A stretch of DNA of 64,000 nt from Streptomyces minutiscleroticus (GTDB lineage: Bacteria; Actinomycetota; Actinomycetes; Streptomycetales; Streptomycetaceae): NCBI RefSeq assembly GCF_014650875.1, contig NZ_BMVU01000002.1, forward strand, positions 248,001 to 312,000, read 5' to 3'. Positions 31,850 to 40,838 of the stretch are shown here, piece by piece; within the stretch, counting starts at the first letter, position 1, and each line of letters begins with the position of its first letter. The translations under genes were made by a program, and so were the position numbers. Below the pieces are notes generated by a model. The model did not search any database and was not told where the DNA came from. It saw only the letters and a program-made list of their open reading frames with translations.

Positions 31850-32710
31850 ATGCTCAGACTGGGCAGGCGCGAGTTCGGCGCGCACGAGCCGGTGATCATG
31901 GCGATCGTGAACCGGACCCCGGACTCCTTCTACGACCGGGGCGCCACGTTCCACGACGAGCCCGCACTGGCGCGGGTGGAGCGGGCGGTGGCCGAGGGCG
32001 CCGCGATCATCGACGTGGGCGGGGTGAAGGCGGGCCCCGGCGACGAGGTGACGGCCGAGGAGGAGGCGCGGCGGACGGTCGGCTTCGTGGCCGAGGTGCG
32101 CCGCCGCTTCCCCGACGTGGTGATCAGCGTCGACACCTGGCGGCACGAGGTCGGCGAGGCCGTGTGCGAGGCGGGCGCGGACCTGCTGAACGACGCGTGG
32201 GGCGGGGCCGACCCGAAACTGGCCGAGGTCGCCGCCCGGTACGGCGTGGGCCTGGTGTGCACGCACACGGGCGGTGCCGCGCCGCGCACCCGGCCGCACC
32301 GGGTGACCTACGACGACGTCATGGCCGACATCCTGCGGGTGACGCTGGGCCTGGCCGAGCGGGCCGTGGAGCTGGGCGTGCCGCGCGAGTCCGTGCTGAT
32401 CGACCCCGGGCACGACTTCGGCAAGAACACCCGGCACAGCCTGGAGGCGACGCGGCGGCTGGGCGAGATGGCGGACACCGGGTGGCCGGTGCTGGTCTCG
32501 CTGTCCAACAAGGACTTCGTCGGCGAGACGCTGGACCGGCCCGTCAAGGAGCGGGTGATCGGCACGCTGGCGACGACCGCCGTGTCGGCGTGGCTGGGCG
32601 CCCAGGTGTACCGGGTGCACGAGGTGGCCGAGACGCGGCAGGTCCTCGACATGGTGGCGTCCATCGCGGGCCACCGCCCGCCGGCGGTGGCCCGGCGCGG
32701 CCTGGCGTAG
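31850..32710 (+). CDS. FolP2-type dihydropteroate synthase homologue
   Basis: 286-residue TIM-barrel protein of the pterin-binding family. Key loops deviate from true dihydropteroate synthase: the first reads MAIVNRTPDSFYDRG (usual NVTPDSFSDGG), and the second reads DVGGVKAGPG, lacking the STRPGA of active enzymes. ISVDTWR, NDAWGG, LIDPGHDFGKN and the late SNKDF agree with the FolP2 group, which in mycobacteria is reported to lack synthase activity. ATG 31850 is preferred, with AGGTGAGG upstream; GTG 31835 is an alternative. It is likely not the folate gene. Confidence 0.88.
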   Translation: MLRLGRREFGAHEPVIMAIVNRTPDSFYDRGATFHDEPALARVERAVAEGAAIIDVGGVKAGPGDEVTAEEEARRTVGFVAEVRRRFPDVVISVDTWRHEVGEAVCEAGADLLNDAWGGADPKLAEVAARYGVGLVCTHTGGAAPRTRPHRVTYDDVMADILRVTLGLAERAVELGVPRESVLIDPGHDFGKNTRHSLEATRRLGEMADTGWPVLVSLSNKDFVGETLDRPVKERVIGTLATTAVSAWLGAQVYRVHEVAETRQVLDMVASIAGHRPPAVARRGLA

Positions 32711-32771
32711 GCGCGGCCCCGGCCGGACGTCCGTCCGTACGGGGAGACCCGTACGTCGGTACGGAGGGACG

Positions 32772-32807
32772 GGGAGGGGCCCGGGCCGCGCGGCCCGGGC
32801 CCCTCCC
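32772..32807. terminator. bidirectional palindromic terminator
   Basis: Perfect 36-base palindrome (18-bp arms) between the convergent folP-like and LOG genes. Confidence 0.8.
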
Positions 32808-32822
32808 GCCGTGCTCCCGCGC

Positions 32823-33581
32823 CTACCTCCCGGCCTCCTTCGAGACCAGGGCCACGGCCTCGTCCACGTCGTCCGTCAGGTGGAAGAGCAGCAGGTCCTT
32901 CTCGGACGCCTTGCCCTGCGCGATCAGGGTCTTCTCGATCCAGTCGACCAGGCCGCCCCAGTACTCCGTGCCGAAGAGGACGATCGGGAAGCGGGTCACC
33001 TTCTGGGTCTGGACGAGGGTGAGCGCCTCGAAGAGCTCGTCCAGCGTGCCCAGGCCGCCCGGCAGGACCACGAAGCCCTGCGCGTACTTGACGAACATCA
33101 TCTTGCGGACGAAGAAGTAGCGGAAGTTCAGCCCGATGTCGACGTACGGGTTGAGCCCCTGCTCGAAGGGCAGCTCGATGCCCAGGCCGACGGAGACGCC
33201 CTTGGCCTCGCAGGCGCCCTTGTTGGCGGCCTCCATGGCGCCGGGGCCGCCGCCCGTGATCACCGCCCAGCCGGCCTCCACCAGGCCGCGGCCCAGCCGG
33301 ACCCCGGCCTCGTACTCCGGGGAGTCGACGGGGGTGCGCGCCGAGCCGAAGACGCTGATGGCGGGCGGGAGTTCGGCGAGCGTGCCGAAGCCCTCGATGA
33401 ACTCCGACTGGATGCGCAGCACCCGCCACGGGTCCGTGTGCACCCAGTCGGAGGGGCCGCCCGCGTCCAGCAGCCGCTGGTCCGTCGTGCTGGCCTGCAC
33501 CTGGTCCCGCCTGCGCAGCACGGGACCCATGCGCTGCTCCTCCGGCGGCTGCTCGCCGCCCTCGGGATTGCCGGTCGCCAT
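32823..33581 (-). CDS. LOG family protein (TIGR00730)
   Basis: 252-residue LOG-type Rossmann protein. It shows SVFGSARTP near residue 76, VITGGGPGAMEAANKGA near 108 and PGGLGTLDELFEALT near 175, the PGGxGTxxE signature of cytokinin-activating phosphoribohydrolases that cut nucleoside monophosphates to base and ribose phosphate. In bacteria the physiological substrate is often unclear. The ATG at 33581 has GGAGGGAG upstream. It is downstream of dapE in the same direction (216-base gap), as Rv1205 is to Rv1202. Confidence 0.9.
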   Translation of the reverse strand: MATGNPEGGEQPPEEQRMGPVLRRRDQVQASTTDQRLLDAGGPSDWVHTDPWRVLRIQSEFIEGFGTLAELPPAISVFGSARTPVDSPEYEAGVRLGRGLVEAGWAVITGGGPGAMEAANKGACEAKGVSVGLGIELPFEQGLNPYVDIGLNFRYFFVRKMMFVKYAQGFVVLPGGLGTLDELFEALTLVQTQKVTRFPIVLFGTEYWGGLVDWIEKTLIAQGKASEKDLLLFHLTDDVDEAVALVSKEAGR

Positions 33582-33796
33582 GTCCGCTCCCTCCGCGTCG
33601 GGGCCTCCCCTTGCGCTCATGGGGTCCCCCCGGCCGGACGGGACCGGACGGGGGGAGAGGCCGAGAGCCCTGGGAAGCTCGTTCCACCTCAGCGTAGATC
33701 CAAGCCGGTTACGGAGGGGGGACCTGTGGATGTCCGCCGTGCGCCGTCCCCCGCTCCGGCCGCCCCGCGGCCCGGCGCCCTCCCGCCGCGGCCGGG

Positions 33797-34876
33797 TCAG
33801 GCGGTCAGCCAGGCGCGCAGGCGCTCCTCGCAGGCGAGGACCTTCGCCGTCTCCACGCGCTCGTCGCGCTTGTGCGCCAGGTGCGGGTTGCCGGGGCCGT
33901 AGTTGACGGCCGGGACGCCGAGCGCGCTGAAGCGGGAGACGTCCGTCCAGCCGTACTTGGGCTGGGGCGTGCCGCCGACCGCCTCGATGAACGCGGCGGC
34001 CGCCGGGTGCGAGAGGCCGGGCAGCGCCGCCCCGCTGTGGTCGTCGACGACGAACTCCTCGACGCCGCAGTCCGCGAAGACCTCGCGCACGTGGGCGAGG
34101 GCCTCCTCCCCGCTGCGGTCGGGCGCGTAGCGGAAGTTGACGGTGACGGTGCAGGCGTCCGGGATGACGTTGCCGGCCACGCCGCCCTCGATGCGGACGG
34201 CGTTGAGTCCCTCGCGGTACTCCAGGCCGTCGATCACCGGGCGGCGGGGCTCGTACTCGGCCAGGCGCCGCAGGATCGGGGCGGCCGCGTGGATGGCGTT
34301 GGACCCCATCCAGCCGCGGGCCGAGTGGGCGCGCTCGCCGGCGGTCCTCAGCAGCACCCGCAGCGTGCCCTGGCAGCCGCCCTCGACCTGGCCGTCGGAG
34401 GGTTCGAGGAGGACGGCGAAGTCGCCCTCCAGCCAGTCCGGGTGGGCCTCGGCCACCTTGCCCAGGCCGTTGAGGTGCGCGGCGACCTCCTCGTTGTCGT
34501 AGAAGACGAAGGTGAGGTCGCGGTTGGGCGCGGGCACGGTGGCCGCGATCCGCAGCTGGACCGCGACGCCCGACTTCATGTCGCACGTCCCGCAGCCCCA
34601 CAGCACGCCGTCCTCGTCGAGGCGGGAGGGGACGTTGTCCGCGATCGGGACGGTGTCGACGTGCCCCGCGAGGATCACCCGTTCGGTGCGGCCGAGGTCC
34701 GTGCGGGCCACGACGTTGTTGCCGTACCGGTCGACGGTCAGGTGCGGCAGGGCGCGCAGCGCGGCCTCGACCGCGTCGGCGAGCGGCTTCTCGCCGCCGC
34801 TCTCCGAGGGGAAGTCCACCAGTTGCGCGGTCAGCGCGGCGGCGTCGGACGTGAGGTCAAGCGGGGTGTCGGCCAT
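33797..34876 (-). CDS. dapE: succinyl-diaminopimelate desuccinylase
   Basis: 359-residue M20 metallopeptidase that removes succinate from N-succinyl-LL-diaminopimelate in lysine and peptidoglycan synthesis. Metal and catalytic motifs are in order: ILAGHVDTVPIAD near 70, WGCGTCDMKSG near 91 (bridging Asp), VFYDNEEVAAH near 125 (catalytic Glu pair), LLEPSDGQVEGGCQG near 155, and the late VNYGPGNPHLAHKRDE (His). The length is normal. The start at 34876 is close to conserved sequence. The partner transaminase gene dapC lies 2 kb away. Confidence 0.95.
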   Translation of the reverse strand: MADTPLDLTSDAAALTAQLVDFPSESGGEKPLADAVEAALRALPHLTVDRYGNNVVARTDLGRTERVILAGHVDTVPIADNVPSRLDEDGVLWGCGTCDMKSGVAVQLRIAATVPAPNRDLTFVFYDNEEVAAHLNGLGKVAEAHPDWLEGDFAVLLEPSDGQVEGGCQGTLRVLLRTAGERAHSARGWMGSNAIHAAAPILRRLAEYEPRRPVIDGLEYREGLNAVRIEGGVAGNVIPDACTVTVNFRYAPDRSGEEALAHVREVFADCGVEEFVVDDHSGAALPGLSHPAAAAFIEAVGGTPQPKYGWTDVSRFSALGVPAVNYGPGNPHLAHKRDERVETAKVLACEERLRAWLTA

Positions 34877-35007
34877 GCGGACGACCCTAGCGCCCCGGCC
34901 CGCGCCCGCACCCCGCGGACCTGCGGGCGGGCGCCCGCGCCGCGGCCGGGGCGCGGTTGTCCACAGTCCCCGGCCCGTTCACACCGGGCTCCAGTACCTT
35001 GTTACGC

Positions 35008-35970
35008 GTGCCAGAGCCCCCCACCCTCTTCCGGCGCGGCCGCCTCCTGCGTCTCGGAGCCGCCGCAGTGGTCCTGCTCGCCGTCGCGGGCTACCTCGTG
35101 GTGCAGTACGTCACCGGCGGCACCGGCGCGCCGCGCTGCACCGTCGTCTCCGGCAAGGGAGACGGCGCGTCGTACGAGTTCACGGCCGAGCAGGCGGTGA
35201 ACGCGGCGACGATCTCGGCCGTCGGCACCTCGCGCGGCATGCCCGAGCGCGCGGTCACCATCGCCCTGGCCACCGCGCTGCAGGAGTCGGCGCTGCGCAA
35301 CATCCGGTACGGCGACCGGGACTCCCTCGGCCTGTTCCAGCAGCGGCCCTCGCAGGGCTGGGGCACGGAGAAGCAGATCATGGACCCGGCGTACGCGGCG
35401 GGCGAGTTCTACGACCACCTGGCCGAGGTGCCGGGCTACTCGCGGCTGCCCCTCACCGTCGCCGCCCAGCGGGTGCAGCGCAGCGGCTACCCGCAGGCGT
35501 ACGCGAAGCACGAGCCGGACGCGACGCTGCTCGCGGCCGCGCTGACCGGCCGCGCCCCGGCCACGCTGACCTGCGAGGGGCGGCCCGCTCCCGAGCACGG
35601 CGGCCCGGACGCGGTGCGCGCCGCGCTCGTCCGCGACTTCGGGCACGACGTGCTGCAGCAGGCGGGCGCCGACGTGAGCGCCCTGTCCTCCCCCTCGCCG
35701 GCGGCCACGGCCGGCTCCGCGCGGACCGGCGCCCCGGCTCACGGCCGCACGGTGACGATCCCCGTGCCCGCGACGGCCTCCGCCACGGGCGGCGGCGCGC
35801 GGCAGCGCGGCTGGGAGCTGGCGCACTGGGCGGTGGCCAACTCCTCGGCGCTGCGCATCGAGCGCGTCGCCTACGCGGACCGGGAGTGGACCCCGCACGG
35901 CGGCTGGCGCCGCTCCGGCCGGGACGACGCGGAATCCGCCTCGGACGTCCGCATCCGCACCCGGCGGTGA
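35008..35970 (+). CDS. membrane-anchored lysozyme-like protein
   Basis: 320-residue protein. A basic start (FRRGRLLRLG) and one membrane helix (AAAVVLLAVAGYLVVQYV) anchor it, with the body outside. ALATALQESALRNIRYGDRDSLGLFQQRPSQGWG (residues 90-125; key residues Glu of QES and the GLFQQ block) resembles the active-site region of lytic transglycosylases and related lysozyme folds. The C-terminal third is a low-complexity linker plus a conserved-looking WELAHWAVANS segment. The GTG at 35008 fits the helix. Cell-wall hydrolysis is inference; dapE is divergent 131 bases away. Confidence 0.75.
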   Translation: MPEPPTLFRRGRLLRLGAAAVVLLAVAGYLVVQYVTGGTGAPRCTVVSGKGDGASYEFTAEQAVNAATISAVGTSRGMPERAVTIALATALQESALRNIRYGDRDSLGLFQQRPSQGWGTEKQIMDPAYAAGEFYDHLAEVPGYSRLPLTVAAQRVQRSGYPQAYAKHEPDATLLAAALTGRAPATLTCEGRPAPEHGGPDAVRAALVRDFGHDVLQQAGADVSALSSPSPAATAGSARTGAPAHGRTVTIPVPATASATGGGARQRGWELAHWAVANSSALRIERVAYADREWTPHGGWRRSGRDDAESASDVRIRTRR

Positions 35971-36462
35971 GGCGGAAGCACCCGGTACCGGCTCCTCCCG
36001 TACCGGATGCCCGCGCACCGGCGTCCCGCGTCCCGGCGTGCCGCCCTACCGGCGCCGCCCCGCTCCGGCCCCCGGCGTCAACGGCGCGGTGCCGCTCGCG
36101 GCCGTCGGCGGCGCCCCCGCCGACACCGGCCAGCAGTGCGAACCGTCGCCCGCCGGAGGGGCGCGCGGCGCTCCGCCCCACCGCCTCGCACGGCGCTGCG
36201 GGCGCGCCCCCTCCGAGCCCCGCTTCCCTTGCGGGCCAAGGGTTGTAAGGGGTCACCACCTCTCTGAACCATGTCTCTTTTCACCCGTTATCCACCAGAG
36301 AAGATCATGTGACGCATTACCAACTCTTTACGTCGGCCCACCGCAACCTTCGGGGGTTTCGAGCGGTAGTCACTGCGTCCGAGCCCAAGTGATCAAGCGC
36401 CGGTCGACCGGCGGCCGGTCAGGGTTCGGCACCCCCACCGTTCTCTCCGTCGAAGGAGCATC
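35971..36462. other. 492-bp intergenic region
   Basis: The left 290 bases are GC-rich with repeated CCGTACCGG/ACCGGCG words and no supported gene. From 36265 to 36450 the sequence is AT-richer (GTCTCTTTTCACCCGTTATCC) and likely holds the promoter of the secreted Ala-rich protein, whose ribosome site is GAAGGAGC. Confidence 0.5.
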
Positions 36463-36888
36463 ATGTCCCTCCCCCTGACCCGCAGGATCGCCCGTGCCGC
36501 GCTGCTCGTCGCAGCGGGAGCGGCTCCCGTGGTCGGTGCGGCCGGCTCCGCGAACGCGGCCGCCCTGCCGGCGGCGCCCGACCTGGGCGGGCTGAGCGCC
36601 CTGGACACCGCCAGCGCCGGCAACACCCTCGACAGCGCCGCGCAGAACGCCACCGGCCTCGCGGGCGCCACGGGCGGCAAGGTCGTCGAGGAGGCCGTCC
36701 CGGCCGCGGGCAAGACCGGCGGCAAGGTCGTGAAGCAGGCGACCCCCGTCGCACAGAAGGCGGCCGGCGACATCGCGGGCTCCGCGGGCGACGCGCTCGG
36801 CGAGACCGCGAAGACCGCGACCGGCAGCCTGCCGTCCGACGGCCTGCCCACCGACCAGCTGCCCGTGGACTCGCTCCCCCTCGGCTGA
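36463..36888 (+). CDS. secreted alanine-rich small protein
   Basis: 141-residue exported protein. A clear signal peptide (RRIARAALLVAAGAAPVVG, cleavage likely after ANA near residue 31) is followed by an Ala/Gly/Lys-rich, helix-prone mature region with GGKVV repeated twice and a tail PSDGLPTDQLPVDSLPLG. No catalytic motif. ATG 36463 has GAAGGAGC at ideal distance, and an AT-rich promoter region precedes it. The function is unknown; such proteins in Streptomyces are often abundant wall-associated or stress proteins. Confidence 0.82.
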   Translation: MSLPLTRRIARAALLVAAGAAPVVGAAGSANAAALPAAPDLGGLSALDTASAGNTLDSAAQNATGLAGATGGKVVEEAVPAAGKTGGKVVKQATPVAQKAAGDIAGSAGDALGETAKTATGSLPSDGLPTDQLPVDSLPLG

Positions 36889-36908
36889 CGTCCGCGGCAC
36901 GCCCCGCA

Positions 36909-36943
36909 CGAAGGGGCCCGGGTTCCGCACCCGGGCCCCTTCG
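36909..36943. terminator. bidirectional terminator
   Basis: Perfect 15-bp stem (36909-36923 with 36929-36943) around TCCGC, between the secreted protein gene and convergent dapC. Confidence 0.85.
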
Positions 36944-36977
36944 GCACGTTCACGCGCCCCGCGCGGCGCGCGTACGG

Positions 36978-38069
36978 CTACAGCCGCGCCACCGCGGCCT
37001 CGATCCGCTCGTCCGACGCCGTCAGCGCCACGCGCACGAACCGTTCGCCCGCCGCGCCGTAGAAGTCGCCCGGCGCGACCAGGATGCCCAGTTCGGCCAG
37101 GTGCCCCACGGTGTCCCAGCAGGACTCGTCGCGGGTGGCCCACAGGTACAGGCTGGCCTCGCTGTGCTCGATGCGGAAGCCGTGCTTCTCCAGGGCGGCG
37201 CGCAGGGCCGTGCGGCGGGCCGCGTAGCGCTCGCGCTGCTCGCGGACGTGGACGTCGTCGCCGAGGGCGGCCACCACCGCGGCCTGGGTCGGCGCGGACG
37301 TCATCATCCCGCCGTGCTTGCGGATCTGCAGCAGGTCGCCGAGGACGCGCTCGTCGCCGACGACGAAGGCCGCGCGGTAGCCCGCGAGGTTCGAGCGCTT
37401 GGAGAGCGAGTGGACCGCCACGATCCCCTCGTACGAGCCGCCGCACACGTCCGGGTGGAGCACGGAGACCGGGTCGGCCTCCCAGCCCAGCTCCAGGTAG
37501 CACTCGTCGGACAGGACCAGGACGCCGTGCTCGCGGGCCCAGGCGACGATCCGGGTCAGCTCGTCCTCGGACAGGACCCTGCCGGTCGGGTTGGACGGCG
37601 AGTTGAGCCAGAGCAGCCTCAGGCCCTCGGGGTCCAGCTCGGTCGGGTCGTCGTACGCCTCGTACTCGGCGCGGGCCAGCCGGGCGCCGACCTCGTAGGT
37701 CGGGTAGGCCAGGCGCGGGTACGCCACCCTGTCGCCGGGGCCGAGGCCCAGCTGCGTCGGCAGCCAGGCCACCAGCTCCTTGGAGCCGACGACCGGCAGG
37801 ACGTTGCGGTGGGTCAGGCCGCGGGCGCCCAGCCGCCGCCCGCACCAGCCGGTGATCGCGTCACGCAGCTCGGGCGTGCCCCACACCGTGGGATAGCCGG
37901 GCGAGTCGGCGGCCGCGACGAGAGCCTTCTGGACCGGCTCGGGCACCGGGTCGACGGGCGTGCCGACGGAGAGGTCGACGATGCCGTCCGGATGCGCGGC
38001 GGCCGTCGCCTTGTAGGGCTCCAGCTTGTCCCAGGGGAAGGTGGGGAGCCTCTCGGAGACTGCGGACAC
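36978..38069 (-). CDS. dapC: N-succinyldiaminopimelate aminotransferase
   Basis: 363-residue class I/II PLP aminotransferase, actinobacterial DapC type (TIGR03539-like), acting before DapE in the succinylase branch of lysine synthesis. NSPSNPTGR near 182, the ECYLELGWE region near 212 and the PLP lysine in SLSKRSNLAGYR near 243 are all in place, and the C-terminal Arg site is FVRVALT. GTG 38069 was chosen (VSAVSERLP); its ribosome site is weak. Ferredoxin lies just upstream in the same direction, as in Rv1177-Rv1178. Confidence 0.93.
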   Translation of the reverse strand: MSAVSERLPTFPWDKLEPYKATAAAHPDGIVDLSVGTPVDPVPEPVQKALVAAADSPGYPTVWGTPELRDAITGWCGRRLGARGLTHRNVLPVVGSKELVAWLPTQLGLGPGDRVAYPRLAYPTYEVGARLARAEYEAYDDPTELDPEGLRLLWLNSPSNPTGRVLSEDELTRIVAWAREHGVLVLSDECYLELGWEADPVSVLHPDVCGGSYEGIVAVHSLSKRSNLAGYRAAFVVGDERVLGDLLQIRKHGGMMTSAPTQAAVVAALGDDVHVREQRERYAARRTALRAALEKHGFRIEHSEASLYLWATRDESCWDTVGHLAELGILVAPGDFYGAAGERFVRVALTASDERIEAAVARL

Positions 38070-38185
38070 GGGGTCTGGCTCACTTTCCCGTCCGCGCGGC
38101 GGGCGCGGACGCACGTGTGCGGCGCGGGGTGCGGCAAACGCCTCGGTCCCGCACGGCGGGCGGGCCGTACGGGACCGGATGGCTC

Positions 38186-38209
38186 CGCCCCCGGCCGGTG
38201 CCGGGGGCG
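38186..38209 (-). terminator. terminator or processing hairpin after ferredoxin
   Basis: Perfect 10-bp stem (38186-38195 with 38200-38209) with a 4-base loop, 14 bases past the ferredoxin stop and ahead of dapC. It would lower dapC relative to ferredoxin transcripts. Confidence 0.7.
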
Positions 38210-38222
38210 CCCCAGGGGCCGC

Positions 38223-38543
38223 TTACTGGTTCTGCGGCGGCAGCGCTGCGACGAAGGGGTGGTCGCGCTCGATCAGTCCCAGCTTGCTGGCGCCGCCGGG
38301 CGAGCCGAGCTCGTCGAAGAACTCGACGTTCGCCTTGTAGTAGTCCTTCCACTCCTCCGGAGTGTCGTCCTCGTAGAAGATCGCCTCGACCGGGCACACC
38401 GGCTCACAGGCTCCGCAGTCGACGCATTCGTCCGGGTGGATGTACAAGGACCGCTGGCCCTCGTAGATGCAGTCGACCGGGCACTCCTCGATGCACGCCT
38501 TGTCCTTGACGTCGACACAAGGCTGCGCGATGACGTAGGTCAC
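38223..38543 (-). CDS. fdxA: seven-iron ferredoxin
   Basis: 106-residue ferredoxin with one 3Fe-4S and one 4Fe-4S cluster. CVDVKDKACIEECPVDCI gives the first set of cysteines (wider spacing, 3Fe site), and CVDCGACEPVCPVEAI is the CxxCxxCxxxCP 4Fe motif. A C-terminal extension (EEWKDYYKANVEFFDELG) is typical of actinobacterial FdxA/FdxC. It is a soluble electron carrier, for example for cytochromes P450 or oxidoreductases. GTG 38543 has GAGGAGGAAC upstream. Divergent from the GNAT gene. Confidence 0.96.
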   Translation of the reverse strand: MTYVIAQPCVDVKDKACIEECPVDCIYEGQRSLYIHPDECVDCGACEPVCPVEAIFYEDDTPEEWKDYYKANVEFFDELGSPGGASKLGLIERDHPFVAALPPQNQ

Positions 38544-38683
38544 GCTGTCGTTCCTCCTCGATAGGGCGCTGGCGGGCCGCTTCAGGCTCCGCCGCCTGGC
38601 GCGCGGGAGCGCGGCGTCGTCGATGCCCGCACCTAGTATCTCCGTTCTTGGGCATGATCCGAACAGGAGGGGTGGACCGAGCT

Positions 38684-39886
38684 GTGGAAATCTCCGCAAA
38701 CTTCCGGCTCGAAGTCCGCATCACCGCCTCTGACGTGGGAAAACGCGTCTCGGTGCGGCGGCTGGACGAACACGCGGCTGAGGGTGAGAAGTTCACCGAC
38801 ACGGTTGGCGTTCTCACATCATGGGACGACGGTGTGCTGCTGATCACACGGAAGTCCGGCGAAGCGGTCAGGATTCCGGAGTCCTCGCTGGTCGCGGGCA
38901 AGGTCGTACCGGCCGCGCCGGCCCGCCGCCGGGGCCCCTCGGCGACGTACGGGGAGCTGGCGCGGGTCGCGGCCCGGGGCTGGCGGCCGGTGGAGCGGGA
39001 GCCGCTGGGCGACTGGGAGCTGCGGGCGGCCTCGGGGTTCACGCGCCGCGCCAACTCGGTGCTGCCGCTGGGCGACCCCGGGATGCCGCTGGACGAGGCG
39101 CTGGCGGCCGTGCGTCGCTGGTACGCCGCCCGGGGGCTGCCCGCGTACCTGCAGATCGCGACGGGCGCCGAGGACACCCAGGAGCTGCTCGGCGCGGAGC
39201 TCGCGGCGCGCGGCTGGACGCGCGAGGTGACGGCCGAGCTGTGGACCGGCGCGCTCGCGCCGGTCGGGGACGCGGCCGGGGCCGCCGACGGCCCCCGGGT
39301 CGTGCTGTCCCGGTCGGCGGACGAGGCGTGGCTGGCCCGCTACCAGCGCAGGGGCGTGAGCGAGGTGGCGCTGAGGGTGCTGGGCGGCGGGCCCTCGGTG
39401 TGGTTCGCGAGCGTCCCTTCGGACACCGGGGCGCCCGCGGCGATCGGGCGCTGCGTCGTGGACGGCCGGTGGGCGGGCTTCGCGGCCGTCGAGGTCGCCC
39501 CGGAGCACCGCCGCCGCGGGCTGGCCACGGCGGTGATGGCGGCGCTGGCCCGCCGGGCCCTGGACGAGGGCGCCTCGGCGGCCTGGCTGCAGGTGAAGAC
39601 GGACAACACCGGGGCCCGCGCCCTGTACCAGGGCATGGGCTTCGCCCTCCACCACGCCTACCACCACTACCGGGAGCCCGCGGGGACCGGCGCGGGCGCG
39701 GGGACCGACGCCGGTGCGGAGGCGGGCGGTGCCGGGCGCGGCGGCCGTGCGGAAGCGGACGGCGGGCGTTCGTCCGATCATGGTGAGCACCCGCGCACCG
39801 GCGCCGGGCGCCCGGTCGCGGACGCGGACTCCGCCTCCGCGGGCGCGGCCGCCGGTTCCGCGGGCGACCGGTATCGATCGGGCTGA
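38684..39886 (+). CDS. GNAT acetyltransferase with SH3-like N-terminal domain
   Basis: 400-residue protein in three parts. Residues 1-75 are an SH3-like barrel (SDVGKRVSVRRLD, GVLTSWDDGVLLITRKSG) like that of M. tuberculosis Rv0428c. Residues 90-330 are a double GNAT fold with the acetyl-CoA loop EVAPEHRRRGLATAV near 275 and the late NTGARALYQGMGF. The last 70 residues are a Gly/Ala-rich disordered tail. It acetylates an unknown substrate. GTG 38684 is preferred; ATG 38654 is an alternative, as AGGAGG lies between them. The next gene follows 17 bases later. Confidence 0.88.
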   Translation: MEISANFRLEVRITASDVGKRVSVRRLDEHAAEGEKFTDTVGVLTSWDDGVLLITRKSGEAVRIPESSLVAGKVVPAAPARRRGPSATYGELARVAARGWRPVEREPLGDWELRAASGFTRRANSVLPLGDPGMPLDEALAAVRRWYAARGLPAYLQIATGAEDTQELLGAELAARGWTREVTAELWTGALAPVGDAAGAADGPRVVLSRSADEAWLARYQRRGVSEVALRVLGGGPSVWFASVPSDTGAPAAIGRCVVDGRWAGFAAVEVAPEHRRRGLATAVMAALARRALDEGASAAWLQVKTDNTGARALYQGMGFALHHAYHHYREPAGTGAGAGTDAGAEAGGAGRGGRAEADGGRSSDHGEHPRTGAGRPVADADSASAGAAAGSAGDRYRSG

Positions 39887-39903
39887 GAGGGCACCACCCA
39901 GCT

Positions 39904-40755
39904 ATGCGTCCCCCACACCCCCCGGACCCCGAGCGCAGCGCCGAGTGGCGGAGCCTGTTCGCCGCCGAGGCGCGCTCCCCGCGGCCCGACCTGTCGGCGC
40001 TGTGCCTGCTGGTGGCCGCCCAGGCGGACGGGTCGCTCGACGAGAGAGGGATCGACGAGGCCCAGATGGAGCTGGACCGGCTCGCCGGTCTGCTGCCGTT
40101 CCGGCCGGGCGGCCCGCGCGCCTGGGCGTCCGCGCTCGCCGGGCTGCTCGGCGAGCGCTGCGGGTTCCACGGCACGCCCGGCGACTACCAGAGGCTGGAG
40201 TCGTCCCTGCTGCACGACGTGCTGCGGCGCCGGCGCGGGCTGCCCATCCTGCTCTCCGTCGTGTGGACGGAGGTGGCGCGCAGGGCGGGGGCCCCGGTGT
40301 ACGGCGTCGCGCTGCCGGGCCACTTCGTCGTGGGCTTCGGCCCGCCCGGGGACCAGGTGCTCGCCGACCCCTTCGACGGCGGCCGCGTCCTGACGGGGAC
40401 CGACGCGGAGCTGCTGGTCGCCGGGGCCACCGGGGCGCCGCTCGACCCGTCGATGCTCTCCCCCGCCGACCCGCTCGACGTGATCCTGCGGATCCTGAAC
40501 AACGTCCGCGCCTGGGCCACGGCCCGCCCGGAGCGCTCCGACGTCGCCCTGTGGGCCGTGGACCTCTCCCTGCTGCTCCCGTCCCACCCGGCCCGGCTGC
40601 GCTACGAGCGCGCGCAACTGCTGGTGCAGCGCGGCGACTTCCTGACCGGCGCCACCGAACTGGACGCGTACGCCGACGTGGTCGCCGCGGTGGACGAGCC
40701 CGCCGCGGACCGCGTGCGCCGCCAGGCCCACGCGGCCCGCGCGATGCTCAACTGA
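39904..40755 (+). CDS. SirB1/transglutaminase-like family protein
   Basis: 283-residue protein of the SirB1-N (transglutaminase_9) group with a C-terminal TPR-like helical pair. The core is LLHDVLRRRRGLPILLSVVWTEVARRAG (about residues 100-127), then GVALPGHFVVGF with the His, then DPFDGG, the usual family order. The nucleophilic Cys of true transglutaminases is not seen, so it is probably non-enzymatic. It follows the GNAT gene after 17 bases and ends at a terminator. Confidence 0.88.
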   Translation: MRPPHPPDPERSAEWRSLFAAEARSPRPDLSALCLLVAAQADGSLDERGIDEAQMELDRLAGLLPFRPGGPRAWASALAGLLGERCGFHGTPGDYQRLESSLLHDVLRRRRGLPILLSVVWTEVARRAGAPVYGVALPGHFVVGFGPPGDQVLADPFDGGRVLTGTDAELLVAGATGAPLDPSMLSPADPLDVILRILNNVRAWATARPERSDVALWAVDLSLLLPSHPARLRYERAQLLVQRGDFLTGATELDAYADVVAAVDEPAADRVRRQAHAARAMLN

Positions 40756-40785
40756 CCCGCTCCGCAGGGAAGCCGCCGGAAAGGG

Positions 40786-40818
40786 ACAGGGCACCGGGCC
40801 CGTGGCCCGATGCCCTGT
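40786..40818. terminator. bidirectional terminator
   Basis: ACAGGGCACCGGGC (40786-40799) pairs with GCCCGATGCCCTGT (40805-40818), one mismatch, 5-base loop, between convergent genes. Confidence 0.8.
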
Positions 40819-40838
40819 GCGTGCCGGAGCGGCCCCGG

